Below, piece after piece: positions 13,845 to 25,353 of a stretch of DNA of 64,000 nucleotides. The DNA is from Ephydatia muelleri. Its lineage: Eukaryota; Porifera; Demospongiae; Spongillida; Spongillidae. The stretch is taken from contig JABACO010000002.1 in NCBI GenBank assembly GCA_013339895.1, forward strand, positions 1,788,589-1,852,588, written 5' to 3'. Position 1 is the first letter of the stretch; the number at the start of each line of letters is the position of its first letter. A program made the translations under genes and the position numbers. The notes under the pieces were generated by a model. The model saw nothing but the letters and a program-made list of their open reading frames with translations. It searched no databases and was not told the origin of the DNA.

Positions 13845-14592
13845 ATTCTTTGCGACTATCCACCCGGCCTAGCAGTATCTTATACGAACGCTGAGAACGC
13901 AATTGAGATCTATAAATACAATTTCTAACCATCCATAAAAAATAAGTTGCTTACGGAGAAAAGCTTTATCTAATTAAGCCTTAGACGAGTTTGTTTGATG
14001 TGTTTGTACTACGGTGCACACACAAAGGGTCGTACATCTAGCGATGATAACTCGCGATCAGCTGCAGGGGGTTCTGTTAGTGCTGGCATGTCTATGCGAC
14101 CTCGACAGTGGTGAGTGATCCCACGCGCTTTATGATCGCACTTAAAATTGACTACCTGGATCTGGCGTGAAGACAACCCATGAATGTGCATGTGTGATTG
14201 TGTTTGTGTTGTGTGTATGTCAGTGCGAGTGCGTGTATGCATGCGTGCTCGTATATGTGGGTGTGTGTGTGTTTGGCACGCGGTCGTGTATTTTATTTAT
14301 TTATATTGCCCCGCACCCCTTTAAACAGCCCAGCAGCTGTGCAGTTTGCAGACGACCTGCGGCCTATGCATTCAGGCATCGCCCTCTTGCCAATGGTGCT
14401 CCGACCCGGTAGGTCTATGTATTTTAATGGCTCCGCAAACAGCCTTTTCCCTATGATGCGACGACTAAAGCTATAAGATCTTTCGCAGAGCTACGCGGGC
14501 TCGAGGTGTTTCTCCTTTGATACCCCAAATATCAGCTGCAGCAAGTCTATCGTAGAGAACCCGAAGACTGCGCAGACTATGGTATAACGGAT
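13845..14592. other. Alpha-A 5' flank, duplicated at 25531-26283
   Basis: This upstream flank of alpha-A is closely matched by 25531-26283, next to the orphan exon 1. It probably holds the promoter of alpha-A, but I cannot point to a specific element. A GT-rich stretch lies at about 14185-14275. The shared block resumes on the far side of an inserted element at 15141. No gene is supported inside it. Confidence 0.6.
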
Positions 14593-15140
14593 CAGGGGCC
14601 GGCGGATCCAGGATTGTGGGAAAGGGGGGGAGTCTGATAAATATATTCACAACTGGGGGAGGGTACGGGAGGGGGATTTCCCCCTCCTGTGACAGCAAAG
14701 CCCAGCCGCTTTTTTGCTTTTGCGTTTATTTAGCATGTAATTCACAGTGATATCCACATCACCCGATATCCGGATTACTCTAGTGTCTGCGACGAGAAAA
14801 CTGTTCATTCTTCACAATGCTATATAGTTCCTACTGCTCAGCAATTAAATTCGTGACGCAAAGCTTTTTGTGAATTTGTGACCGAAGCGTGCACGTGGCC
14901 AAGCACCAGCTACATGTCGGTCTATAAACGACTCATGCATGTTTTACTATGGTATTAGTATTTTTAGTTTATTTAGCTCTATAGCTATCTGTTTTCTGAG
15001 GAAATGAATCTGAGATCCATCCCATTCACGTCTTTTGATCGCTTTATACCTCTGTACGTGATGTCATACTGTAAGCGATGATCATCGTTACGTACAGTTG
15101 GGTCTGGGTACGAGACTACCCTAAATCCGCCCCTGCGGAT
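14588..15140. mobile_element. Non-autonomous TIR element with CGGAT target duplication
   Basis: The element spans 14593-15135. It begins CAGGGGCCGGCGGAT and ends ATCCGCCCCTG, an imperfect terminal inverted repeat. The 5-bp CGGAT flanks it on both sides (14588-14592 and 15136-15140). The duplicated alpha flank at about 26283 is continuous across this point, so it serves as an empty site. There is no transposase reading frame. CAGGGGCGGA-type ends are common in hAT-like families, but hAT elements usually make 8-bp duplications, so the superfamily is left open. Confidence 0.8.
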
Positions 15141-15780
15141 GTATGCTAAATGCGATTTCCCATATCATGCATGCCTTGCGCTTCAGTGTGGTGAGGGCCA
15201 CCATTCCCACCACCGGTGCAAGGGGAGGGCCCACCTTCACTGATATTATCAACTCTTCTTTCCTTTTTTGTATTAGGACGTACTGGGATCTACTGTTCAG
15301 ATATCACCGGGCGTGGTCAACATCAAAGACCTGGTAGGCAGGGCAACCACTAATGAACGAATTAGTTAAGCACACTACTCAGACACAGATTTTTTTAGGC
15401 CGTTTGTTAGCATGACTAAATAAATATACACATTTAGAATAGAAAACAAAAAAGAGATAGTGTCGCATACACACTACATTAATGGACGGTGTGACAATTA
15501 TATGGACGTGCATGTGTGCAATTATAATGGTTTTTGGATAGGACTAACCCCAACTCCACCCCCATTTCCCTACCTTCATCTGCTGCCCCATGCAAATAAA
15601 TGTCAGTCAGTATTCATTATGCATAATGGCCACGAATGCAAGGCCAGGTTCTGCATGCAAGAGAAATGTTTATAAGAGCTGGGTTACATTTTGTTAAAAT
15701 CATAGGAGGTAGGTATGAAAAAGGACTAACCTTCAAAACAATAACTCAATCAGTGTGGTTTTATGCGAGCAAACTGTGTT
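15141..15780. other. Alpha upstream flank (second part), duplicated at 26284-26860
   Basis: The alpha-A upstream block continues here after the inserted element and matches 26284-26860 closely until about 15770. No gene is supported. The similarity stops where the copy at 26866 joins beta-B intron sequence, which marks a rearrangement junction. Confidence 0.6.
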
Positions 15781-15961
15781 AACCTCTGTACTGCATGTAC
15801 CCGATGCGCGCACGGATGATGCACCTATCGCTATTGCAGGAGGTTACCTTTGGCTTTGGCCAACCCCGGGCTTTGGGGTGTCGGAGGACGCCCCTTCTGT
15901 CTGGGGGTGTAGTCCCATGACACCGCCCATCTGTGGCGTGCCTACCCTGCCCGGTGTCACA

Positions 15962-16060
15962 GCATATTTTATCCTCCCGAATATTTTATCCGGGGGGATA
16001 AAATGTGCGAGTATTTTTTATCCGGTCGGATAGTATATGTTAACCTACTTTATCCGCCAT
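15962..16060. repeat. TATTTTATCC iterated motif (copy 1)
   Basis: Several copies of TATTTTATCC, some followed by GG, and the inverse GGATAAAAT sit just upstream of the integrase-like exon at 16088. A similar cluster lies at 23348-23470 ahead of the RecQ-like sequence. They could be subterminal repeats of one transposon family or a shared promoter-type element. Confidence 0.6.
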
Positions 16061-16087
16061 AACACGTATTGTTTTTTCGGCTTGAAA

Positions 16088-17883
16088 ATGTCTTCGCATA
16101 TCGACGAGAAACGGTATAGCGTGTTGGTTGACTATCTCACTTCTTGTAAAGAGGGTGGTGACCTTCGGGATTCACGTGTGTATCCTGTTGGAGCTACAGC
16201 AAACGAGAAACGGAGAATACGCCAGCAAGCTGCTATGTTTGTGCTGAAAGAACGATTGCTGTATTACAGAGCAACAGATGCAGTGAATGAGATATGTCTC
16301 AAACGGGTGATTGCAAACGCAAAGGAGAGAACCAATCTTATTCATGCCGCCATGATGGCAGTGATGGTTGCCAGTTTGCCACTACGGCAGGGACAAAACG
16401 CGAGCTAAGGTAAGTGACTTAGTGACTGAATGTCGCCGAATAACGTAAGGAGTCCACTCCGGAGATCTAGCTCTTGTTTAATTTCTCTAAGCGTATCGAG
16501 TGGTGCAAAAAAATGGTCTTGTACAAGCATGCACTTGATTGCCCCAAATAAAATTGCATTGACATGCAACAGAGTACTTGTATAGAATGCCTTACAAATG
16601 GAGGACATACGTGTGAAAAAGACCAAACATTTAGTGCATCGAACACGCATGTCTGGTAGTCATTTTGTCTATTACACCACCTTTTAACACATATGTTGCA
16701 AGATACCCATGTAAAGTTTTTATGGTGTTACATTGCCATGCATATACAGTATGCACCAGAAGTATCATAAGTAGGCATGACCTTAAATTACTTTTAAAAT
16801 GTATAGTTCATTTACTATTGTGTTTCTGATGTTGTTGCAGATCGGACAAACATACTGGTGGAAAGGACTTAACAGAGATGTAGACCAGTACAAGGGAAGA
16901 AAGCTGAACTTCACCCCATTCCAGTTCCAAGCAAAGTATGGAGTCAAATAGGCATTGATCTGATATTCAATAAGTTAACAAAAAAGAATATTCTCTAAGT
17001 GAACTTTGGTGGTGTATAGGATTCCTAGGCAATGAATGTTTATAAGGCAAGGAAACAAGGGTCTTATCAGTAATATGAGAAAATGTATTTTTAGCACATT
17101 TGTAGGATATATTGCATGTGTGCAACAAGATTGTTGCATTACTGATTAGACCCTTGTTTCCTTGTTTTTTACACCATAATTGCCTAATCCTATGCACCAC
17201 CAACGCTCTCTAGAGAACGTTTTTATGTCCAATCATTCTAGTCTCATATTTTTAGGTCCATTACCTGAAACGTATAGGAAAATAAGTATATTGTGACAGT
17301 AACAGATTACTTCTCAAAGTGGCCTGAAGGTGCTCCACTTAAAGATAAGACAGCAGTTGGTGTGCTGATTTCTTATTTACAGTGTTTTGTCGTCATGGCT
17401 GGCTTGACATCATCATAACAGATCAGGGAAGGGAATTTGTAAATCAACTTTCAAGGTAATTATCAATAGTTTCATGCATTTAAATCATTATTGTTTATTA
17501 TCCTTTTCAGCTGTTTGTTTAAGCTGACAGGGATTGAGCACAAGATTAGCAGTTCCTATAACCCTCAAACTAATGGTTTGGATGAGCGCACTAATCAAAC
17601 ACTGACAAGGGCTTTGATCAAATTTTCAGAGGCTAAAGAAAACTGGGATGAAAATATAGATGCAGCCTTGTATGCTTATCGCATAGCAAAGCAGGATTCT
17701 TCACAGTTTAGCCCCTTCTTCATAATGTACAATCGTAACCCTCGTATAGCAATCGATCATGAATTCAGCTGCAAGGCAACCATTAATGTCATAGGCAAGA
17801 ACACATGTACATATGATATGGAAGTAACTTATGGTAATCTACTAGCAATCCGGGAGAAATACCATCAGAAGGTCCTTAGTTAA
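16088..17883 (+). pseudogene. Decayed retroviral-type DDE integrase gene (Ginger/GIN1-like)
   Basis: The first exon begins at the ATG at 16088 (MSSHIDEKRYSVLVDYL) and ends at a donor near 16411 after a frame change. Around 16842-16890 a block reads IGQTYWWKGLNRDVDQY, as in the H2C2 region before retroviral-type integrase cores, but the zinc-binding cysteines are missing. PVPSKVWSQIGIDLI (about 16920-16965) carries the first catalytic Asp. After a MITE insertion the core resumes with TVTDYFSKWPE (about 17298-17330) and a frame-shifted IITDQGREFVNQL with the second Asp. The exon at about 17511-17883 holds NGLDERTNQTL with the catalytic Glu. The intron-split layout suggests a DNA-transposon integrase of the Ginger type or a GIN1/KRBA2-like derivative rather than an LTR element. 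Frameshifts and the insertion make it non-functional. Confidence 0.7.
16991..17217. mobile_element. MITE inserted in the integrase pseudogene
   Basis: The ends form an imperfect inverted repeat. The left arm reads ttctctaagtgaactttggt and the right arm, in reverse complement, reads ttctctagagagcgttggtg; both continue with ggtg(t/c)ataggatt. An inner pair (aaacaagggtctta / taagacccttgttt type) extends the fold. It lies between two conserved blocks of the integrase, so it is probably an insertion within or next to an intron. Confidence 0.65.
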
Positions 17884-18117
17884 AAACATTGAACGAGCTC
17901 AGCAACGACAAAAGGCACAATACAATGCAAAACGTGGCACTCTCCATGTACATGTATAGGTAATAATGGTATATTGTGCGTGTATATATTTATAAGTGTT
18001 GAAATCCTACTTAGAGTTTAGACCATCTGGGATCACCTTCAAATGGCTAAGACACTCTCCAATGGTGGCATCAAGCAGAATGGGTGAAGAAGAGTCCATT
18101 TATATAACAAACATACA

Positions 18118-18745
18118 GTGGCGGACGGAGGGGGGGGGGGGGGGGGGGCACAAGGGGCCTGTGCCCCCCCCCCCCCCCGTTAAATGAAAAGAAAGTCGCC
18201 CAAGCAACCTTTTGTCCGCCCTAAGGGCTTGTAGGAAGCAGCAATTTCCAAACGTTCATACCATCCTTCATATTATGACAGTTTGGCCTCTAACGAGTTG
18301 CGAGGCAGAGCGTCCATCAGTGGACTAAGGAAGCTAAAAACGTACCTCAGGTCAACAATGACGGGGGAAAGGATGAATGGATTGGCCCTGTTAGCTGTGC
18401 ATAGATGTATCAGCGTTTCTGTGAAGGAAACAATTGATGCTTTTGCAAGCAAACAGCCACGGAGAATGAAGCTTTCCTTCATCTTGGAGGATGCAGCCAC
18501 TGATGCTACTGATGAATAATAAAATTATTGTATAGCGTGTGCAGCGGTGTGAATTAAAATTAATGATTGCATGGGTTTTAAATTATCATTATTTTTACGT
18601 AGTTTTGGAAGGTTTTAAAACGTAAAAACCGTTGGCTTCTGGGGCTCTGCCCCAGACCCCGATGGGGGAGCTCACAGCGCTCCCCCATACCCCCTAGCTG
18701 TGAGTGTTTGGGGTCCCGCCCACAAGCGTGCCCCCCCCCCCCCCT

Positions 18746-18776
<31 letters not shown>

Positions 18777-18797
18777 TAAATCCTGCGTCCGCCGCTG
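18118..18797 (+). mobile_element. Internally deleted hAT-like element with poly-G/C ends
   Basis: The left end reads CAGTGGCGGACGGAGG followed by a long G-run. The right end (18788-18797) reads TCCGCCGCTG, preceded by a long C-run. Inside, 18283-18519 encodes a frame with LKTYLRSTMTGERMNGLALL and FASKQPRRMKLSF. These match the C-terminal dimerisation region of hAT transposases of the ZMYM/TTF-finger type. The rest of the transposase is missing, so the copy is not autonomous. I did not find a clear 8-bp target duplication, which suggests that one edge was rearranged. Confidence 0.65.
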
Positions 18798-18804
18798 GCT
18801 CCGG

Positions 18805-19195
18805 GGCCGCCAATGAAAACTATATAATGAAACTCCCCATTCATCACTCTGACTTGCAAATCCTTGTCATTCCTTATCTCCCCAGTCATGCAAGTTGCTG
18901 ACAATCCTCTGGTCCTTAAGCAGGACCTATAAAAGTATAATTACTATACATGGCCTTTTAACCATGTTGCACAAGTTTTACCTGATCCTTCATTAGCGAA
19001 AGCAGTGGTGAAACGACGATGACTATGCTTCCTCTACAGCCACGCAATTCGTTGTACGCGTATGGCAGCACTGAATATATTAGCGATTTGCCGTATCCAT
19101 GCAGTTGGCAAACTGACGAAAACATCTTTTCCTTGCATGAAGGTCTTAAATGCTACCATTTGTTGTGGACGTAGGTCAGCATATCCTAGCCTTAT
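18805..19195 (-). pseudogene. RecQ-like helicase, N-terminal fragment
   Basis: Read on the minus strand from about 19195, the frame gives GYADLRPQQMVAFKTFMQGK and DVFVSLPT. After a one-base frame change it gives GYGKSLIYSVLP (Walker A, motif I) and SIVIVVSPLLSLMKDQV (motif Ia). An apparent intron follows, then an exon reading GLSATCMTGEI and GEFHYIVFI. This is the order of motifs in RecQ-family 3'-5' DNA helicases. It stops at the edge of the hAT-like element at 18797. The rest of the helicase (motif II onward) is on the opposite strand at 23650-24665, so one gene seems to have been split by an inversion. Confidence 0.7.
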
Positions 19196-19254
19196 ATAAG
19201 ACCATTATGGGACAAGCTTCTGTTACCACTTCCCACCCCCCTCCCCGAACAACG

Positions 19255-22200
19255 ATTTCTATTTAGAACCTACTGCATGGTCTGATTGTTGGCGCACGAT
19301 GCCAGCTGCACCTGCACTGTGAAATTGACGGTCTGCTCGATTTGGACACCGGAGCACGTGATACCATCACTTTCGAGTCTGGGGAGGAGGAAAAGACCAA
19401 TTTGACCTGCATTGCGTGTAACTGTTGGCAAAGACCCTTTTTAAAGAAATTAGCCATATTGATATTGCACTTAGAAATTTCTAACATATATGTGCACCAT
19501 ACACTCTGTTAGATTCACCTCTTGCCACATACTATATCATCTACAACTGAGAAGCATGACACCTTCCCTCCTACACTCATATGCCGCAAGGCAGAATGTG
19601 TGAATGTTCTCACGTTGGCCACAAAAACGCATTGTATCATGACTCCCTATGGCATAACTGGTACAGTACATGCATTGCATCTGCATGTTTGGCCATTATG
19701 TGTAGGACTTCCTATGGCATAACTGGTATTTGCTTACACAGAGTGTGTTACCTCAGGTTTGGCCATGACTTAAAGAGCAACGATGCTGAGTCCAATGGAG
19801 CTGAAGGCAACATTACAGCTAATGGTTGTTTTGCACACTCCGCTTTAATAACATACATGCAGAACTCATCAGATCTTGTAATTTAAATGGACTTGTATTA
19901 TGCTTATCAGTTTTGACCATAATATATACATCTTGATATGCACACACATCCCCCTTACCCCCTTCCCTCCATCTGTTATCAATAACCACTATACACTGTT
20001 GTGGTTCTTGGTACTTACTGTGGACAATTGATTGGAATAAACTTCAGTGATGAAATACCTGCTGGCAGAACTGGATCAAACACAATCTTCTGCGTGACAC
20101 TCTGCAGAAAAAGGAGGCATTAATTTAAGTTCAGTGAACTCAAGATGATGGAGTCCCACCACAGTAGATGTGATCTGTCCCTTAAGATATCTTTTCACCA
20201 CTTGGATACCACTCCATATGCCTTGGATACCATACACATGTATAGTATGTCTGTCACTTGGATACCGCTCCATACCCCTTGATACTGGATACCTAGTTAA
20301 CCTCACCTTGTAGGCTGAAGAAATCAAGTTTAAAATGTTGCTTGAATCAGCAGCCAATGTCCCAACTGTAGCCCCTACTGACTGTAGCTCTGTAGTGTAT
20401 GCCTGGCGTTGGAGATAGGGAGGAGGAAAATTAACCCGGAGGAGAGGAAGGCAGAACAATTTGGCATTGAGGGAGGGGTGAAGAGAAGAGGAGGATGTGG
20501 GAGGAAAGGAAGAGATATGCAACGGCACAGAGAAGAGTGCCTTTGATGGAGTGACGAACAGTGCAGACTTTTGTAAAACTACTGTTTTGGCTTGTCATAC
20601 ATACCGTGTAACGTGAAAGTTCGTCAGATGTAACAGCTAAGATGGGAATGACATTGTTGATGCGCAGCTGCTCTCTGATGTCGCCAGGTGAAGGGTAATC
20701 CTAACAACAGAATGTAACTATGACTACACTGTGTTGTGGTGTGTTTGGCTCTCACATATAGACCATAGGCTTGGTAGTTCACGTCCTGCAGACCATAGGT
20801 GTCATTCATAAGGCAGGTGTGAGGGTTGGGTTTGACAACACCACACACACAAAGATATCCAGGTTGTGCAATATATGGGCGGATGAATGAATAGAAGATG
20901 GTGTTGATAGAACAGAGTCAATAGCAATATAATTAATTGAAATCAAATTAATGCTTACCATTCCATCACCAGCTTGGTGGGAGTCTGCATCAGTATCATA
21001 GAGGAGCAAATGGCGAGCATTGTCACGCCAACCGATCAGCTGATGTGAAAAAGAAAGATCAAAATTATGCATCCCATTGTGCAATAATGATAAGGCTAAT
21101 TCAGCTATATATCAGTCCTAGTTTTAGCATGCAAATATTCAATGATGTGAGAATTCTGAAACAATTGGAACCATATTTGTAAACATTTCAAAGCGCTTTG
21201 TGTGCATTAGTTAGCAGCCCACCCCACGGGATATAATGCAGCGGCCATGGCCAGAATGATGACATCACCACAAGCACAACTTCACCAGTATATTTTCCCA
21301 GTCAAACCTTTTTGCATAGGAGGACCTGCATGAAGCCATCAAAGCCACCCTCTGGTGTATTCTGATTACCAGAGATGACTTGAGCTTTAAGTCTGCTCCA
21401 AAGAAGACAATGGGAAGGGGGGAGGGGAGAGGAGGGGGGATGTCATTAAATGTACAAGCTTATGAATGTTGAGGGGATGAGACACTTGAGGTTTTCAAAA
21501 GAATTGCATTACGAGTTGATATAAAACATCATATTGAGATCTCTGAAACTGTGAATGGCATTCACATCCAACTGAGCATTGTGCTTATATGTAACAAAAT
21601 GCTCATGTCCTACTAGCACATTGCTGGCAATCACCTTTTGGGTATATCTGTGTAACCTGCAATGTATTAGTTTAATACAGCAATAATACTATTGAATGCC
21701 ATTTTGGATGATACCGTTATTTCTGTACCAAACCACACCATTCCTGTGCAAAGCATGCACGTGCATAATCGGTCCATATACTGTATCAGTATTATAGCGT
21801 GGGATTTGTGGTTTGTGGGCGGGGTGCATAAGGCTACTTACGCTATGAATTAATGTGAATAAAGAAAACAAGTTCTGAAATGGGAATACAGCATTGCCAG
21901 TTGGAAAATCGAACTCTCGTAACAGGTGTAAATTATGAATTCATTAGCTGATGCCACTTGCCATTGTAGCGCACAGTTCTCTGTTAGAACGCAAAATTGT
22001 GGGAAGGGGGGGGGGGGGGGGGGGGAACGATTTGGTGCGAAGAAAAAGAACAATGTTTTTGTAATAAAATAAAAATAAAAATTAAGAGTATTGCTTACTT
22101 ACAATGCCTGCTCAAACATCCAAATTAGCAAAACACTTAATTAAAACATTGATTTGTAAGTTAATTGATAGACTGCCATTTGCACATATACAAATGACCC

Positions 22201-23140
22201 CAATTCCTTGGCCCATCCCACTTGCTCCCATTGTGTTGCTCAAGGACAAAGCACGGTGCACTCAGTCGTGTTACTAAGAGACTTACGTTGAAGAGAGTAA
22301 TGTTACTGGTTAAACTGACGCTGTGCCTGAAACTGTATGGAGCATTGCACCCTATTCCACATGGATCCAGCAACCTGCAACAGAGAGCAGTTCAGTTCAC
22401 ATACATTGTCTTCATCTTTCTAGACCATATACCTTGATGGAGTAACGTCAACGTACGGCGACACCTTTTTGTCAACGAAGGACCCGAATCCAATGCGATA
22501 GTCTGAAGTGATATTGTACAGTGTGTTGGCTGGGGAGGAGGGAGAGGTGTGTGTGTGAGGCATGCATATATATTACAATAAAGCTAATACTTATGAAAGA
22601 TTACATTTGTACACTGTAATTGGATCACTTCATGGTATCATTGTTACTTACGCATCCTCTGAAAAAATATACACGTACACATTATAGCATGCACATCGTT
22701 AAGTAATCACGTGACATGCAATGTAATCTTGTATAACGTGTAATTAGTGCATGCATGGTGTGATGAAGTGTAGTCATTACCGATGTTGGTACCAAGCGTC
22801 TTCAGTGTGCTCAGATCGTTATTGAAGGAATAGGAGAGATCTGTGAGGATGTACAGGTCCAGAGGGTAGTTCCTAGCTGGCCGTATGCTTAGGGTGAAGT
22901 TGGTGATGGATCCTGTTAGGATAATTGTAATGCAAATGTGTAAGCATGCGCCGGACGTTGTCAGACCATTTGCATGTGACATCGTGTGCGCACGCATATA
23001 TATAAAATACTCTATTTGTTGTGTTGTTAGCGAGTCTGTACACGAATTTCCTTTGGCCACTGTTACATAATGTTAAGTTTAGTCCAAAGTTTTGATTGAC
23101 TGATGATCGACTGAATGTCACATCATTTGTAATAGAGTTT
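19255..23140 (-). repeat. Inverted-repeat arm, left (matches 26867-30437)
   Basis: This arm and 26867-30437 are similar in exons and much of the introns, in opposite orientation, with a spacer of about 3.7 kb. Both arms start about 230-240 bp before the same betaI exon. The arm ends abruptly near 19255, next to the RecQ N-terminal fragment. Confidence 0.85.
19274..22912 (-). pseudogene. Truncated integrin beta copy (beta-A')
   Basis: This is an inverted copy of the first ten exons of beta-B. Exons, 5' to 3': 22912-22781 (MIDAS, DLSYS), 22529-22433, 22374-22287, 21397-21308, 21039-20959, about 20842-20764, 20700-20605, 20402-20307, 20101-20019, 19421-19274. Lengths match beta-B in all but the damaged exon. 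Damage is clear. The acceptor AG before the 21397 exon is GG here. The start of the 20842 exon, with its acceptor, has a deletion of about 10 bp relative to beta-B. Homology ends just past the hybrid-domain exon near 19255, so the I-EGF, tail, membrane and cytoplasmic exons are absent. No signal-peptide or PSI exon lies upstream. It cannot encode a complete receptor chain; a spliced partial transcript remains possible. Confidence 0.85.
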
Positions 23141-23347
23141 AAGGTAGTTAATAAACGCGGTTAACCGACACGGCGCACGCGACAGACACCACCTACTCGA
23201 TGGGGACATATTAAAAGGCCGTGGCGCATGCGTAGTACACACATGCATTCGAGTCGACCTCACGCCGCCTACATTAAATGTTCTTTTCTCTATATGTTTT
23301 GAAGGGTTCCGTCACTCACGCAAGTGACGTGATCCGGTGTTGCGGTA

Positions 23348-23470
23348 CAGTTTATCTTTTATCCGCCCGGATAATTCACGCTAGGATATTTTATCCGGCC
23401 GGATATTATGTCCTAGTACGTTTTATCCTACCCTGGTATATTTTATCCTACCCTATCCTAGGATACTTTA
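23348..23470. repeat. TATTTTATCC iterated motif (copy 2)
   Basis: At least five variants of (G)(A/T)TTTTATCC, several with CCGGCCGGAT-type extensions, are clustered here, about 200 bp before the RecQ-like C-terminal fragment. The set resembles that at 15962-16060. Confidence 0.6.
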
Positions 23471-23644
23471 CCCTACCCGTATTTACTACACTATAGAATT
23501 TGTTTATCCTGGATGTACATGTGATGTATAAACGCATATAATGTTGCATGTATTATTCTTTTAAAATCATTAAAATAATTTAATTTGTCATAAAACACGT
23601 ATATATGCTAAAACTGAGATTCACTGTAAAATTACATTTTCAAA

Positions 23645-24665
23645 ATGACTGTTCTCCAAAGCGGGTTTGTGAGAAGTAGCTCCGGCAAATGGTTCGCCTA
23701 TACTAGTTTATGTCGCGTCGTACATCTTGTTGCTTTTATGGTCGACGAAGCACATTGTATAACAAAATGGTATAAGTGTTTGTTATTACGTATTCTATGT
23801 TGTACTATACTGTGGCTGTAATCCATACATTTAGGGGTGAATGTTTTCGACGTGAGTTTGGCAAACTTGGCGAAATAAGAAGCCTAATACCAAAGCATGT
23901 TAATCTCTTAGCTTTATTAACTGCTACAGCTACTATGAGCACGAGAGGCAAAATAATTCGCATCTTAGGGATGAAGGATCCTGCTGTAACTGCTACATCT
24001 CCAGATAAGGCCAACCTATCATTTTGTGTGAAAGAGCGAGGGACTATAGAGGATACCTTTGGCACAGTAATTGACAAGTTGAGGGTAGAAAGATCGGCAA
24101 TGCAATTAAAGGGTCATGATTTTCTGTAGGAAATATGAACATTGTGCTGACTTGTGTGACTATTTTCATTGCTCATTAGGCCATGAGTGTACTGAGCCAG
24201 TAGGAGCTCCCAATCAAGCAAGGTTCAGGTTGGTCGTTCAAGTGTGACACAGAAGGAAGTACAAGAAAGCATAATAAAGTCATTCTCCTGCTCCAAAGCC
24301 CCTTTACGAGTACTAATTTGTACCATTGCCTTCGGAATGGGCCTCACCTGTGTGGATGTGACTCAAATTATTCACTGGGGGCCTGCTTCTGACGTAGAAA
24401 GATACATGCAGGAGTGTGGGAGGGCAGGACGCAATGGTCAGCAGTCAAGTGCAGTATTATATATGAAGAGTTCAGATCTGAAAAAAAAATATCTCGAAGG
24501 GCATGGTGGAATATTGCATTCAGCGGAAGAGTTGTAGAAGGGCTTTATTGTGTTCTTATTTTGACTCTAATGTCACTGATGTCTCGGGTTGTTCATGTTG
24601 TGATGTTTGTGCTAAGTCTTGTATGTGTATTGATTGTAAGTGTAATAGTTTCCCCATCTGCTTAA
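23645..24665 (+). pseudogene. RecQ-like helicase, C-terminal part
   Basis: The plus-strand frame reads VVHLVAFMVDEAHCITKW (about 23708-23769; DEAH box, motif II). A GT-AG intron follows, then WGECFRREFGKLGEIRSL and LTATAT (motif III) from 23834. After a frame change near 24117 comes MIFCRKYEHCADLC, then KAPLRVLICTIAFGMGL (motif V) and ECGRAGRNGQ (motif VI) around 24300-24440. A second shift lies at an A-run (24480-24489). The last part is Cys-rich (CSCCDVCAKSCMCIDCKC, to 24665). The order fits a RecQ-family helicase of a type I recall as multicopy in invertebrates. At least three frame breaks mark it as a pseudogene. The N-terminal half is at 18805-19195 on the other strand. Confidence 0.75.
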
Positions 24666-25334
24666 AATAAAACATTTTCAACTGTATAATAATAAATATG
24701 TATTATGGATGGATACAACGTTGTCATGCAACTACATGTCAGCTGCTGACTGCTAAGCGGTATGTGTAGGTGCATGTACATGTAGTTTGCCTTGGGCCTT
24801 ATCTATAGATGCCACTGCATTATGTATATAGTTACTGGGGCATCTGTAGATCATTGGTGCAACCAGCTGCAGCTGCTTATGCATAGACACTGGGGCTCCA
24901 TGAGCCATATCATTCATGGCTGCCCATCACTACCATGGTAATTGAGATCAGGAGCAACCTGTTGCTATACACAGATAATTATTCTTTGAAAAATTTAGAG
25001 ATCTGTTTTTCCATCATGTCTTGAAGGTGGGCATATTTATAGAACTAACAGCTGCATTTTATTGATGGAAAGGCATAGTGTTTTCTCCCTGTTTGTTTGT
25101 TAAATGCCTTGCATTGAAATAAGCGTTATCAAATCTTCTTCTTCAGAGTGTTTTGTGTGCTCTCGTATTGGTCATACGATCATAACCATTCAATATCAGA
25201 GAAAGGTGCGAGATTAGTTCTAAATTTAGATTGCCGTACTCTTTTTGGACATAAGCATTGAGGCGTCTTTCTTATTTCCCAGACCCACTTTCCACGTAGC
25301 GGTGATGTAATCCACCGGCAGCTGTTAGGAATCT
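24666..25334. other. No supported gene
   Basis: I see no gene in this stretch between the RecQ remnant and the orphan alpha exon. It ends in a copy of the GGTCTGGGTACGAGACTA motif (25335-25352), which abuts the 3' edge of the alpha exon. Confidence 0.5.
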
Positions 25335-25353
25335 GGTCTGGGTACGAGACTAC

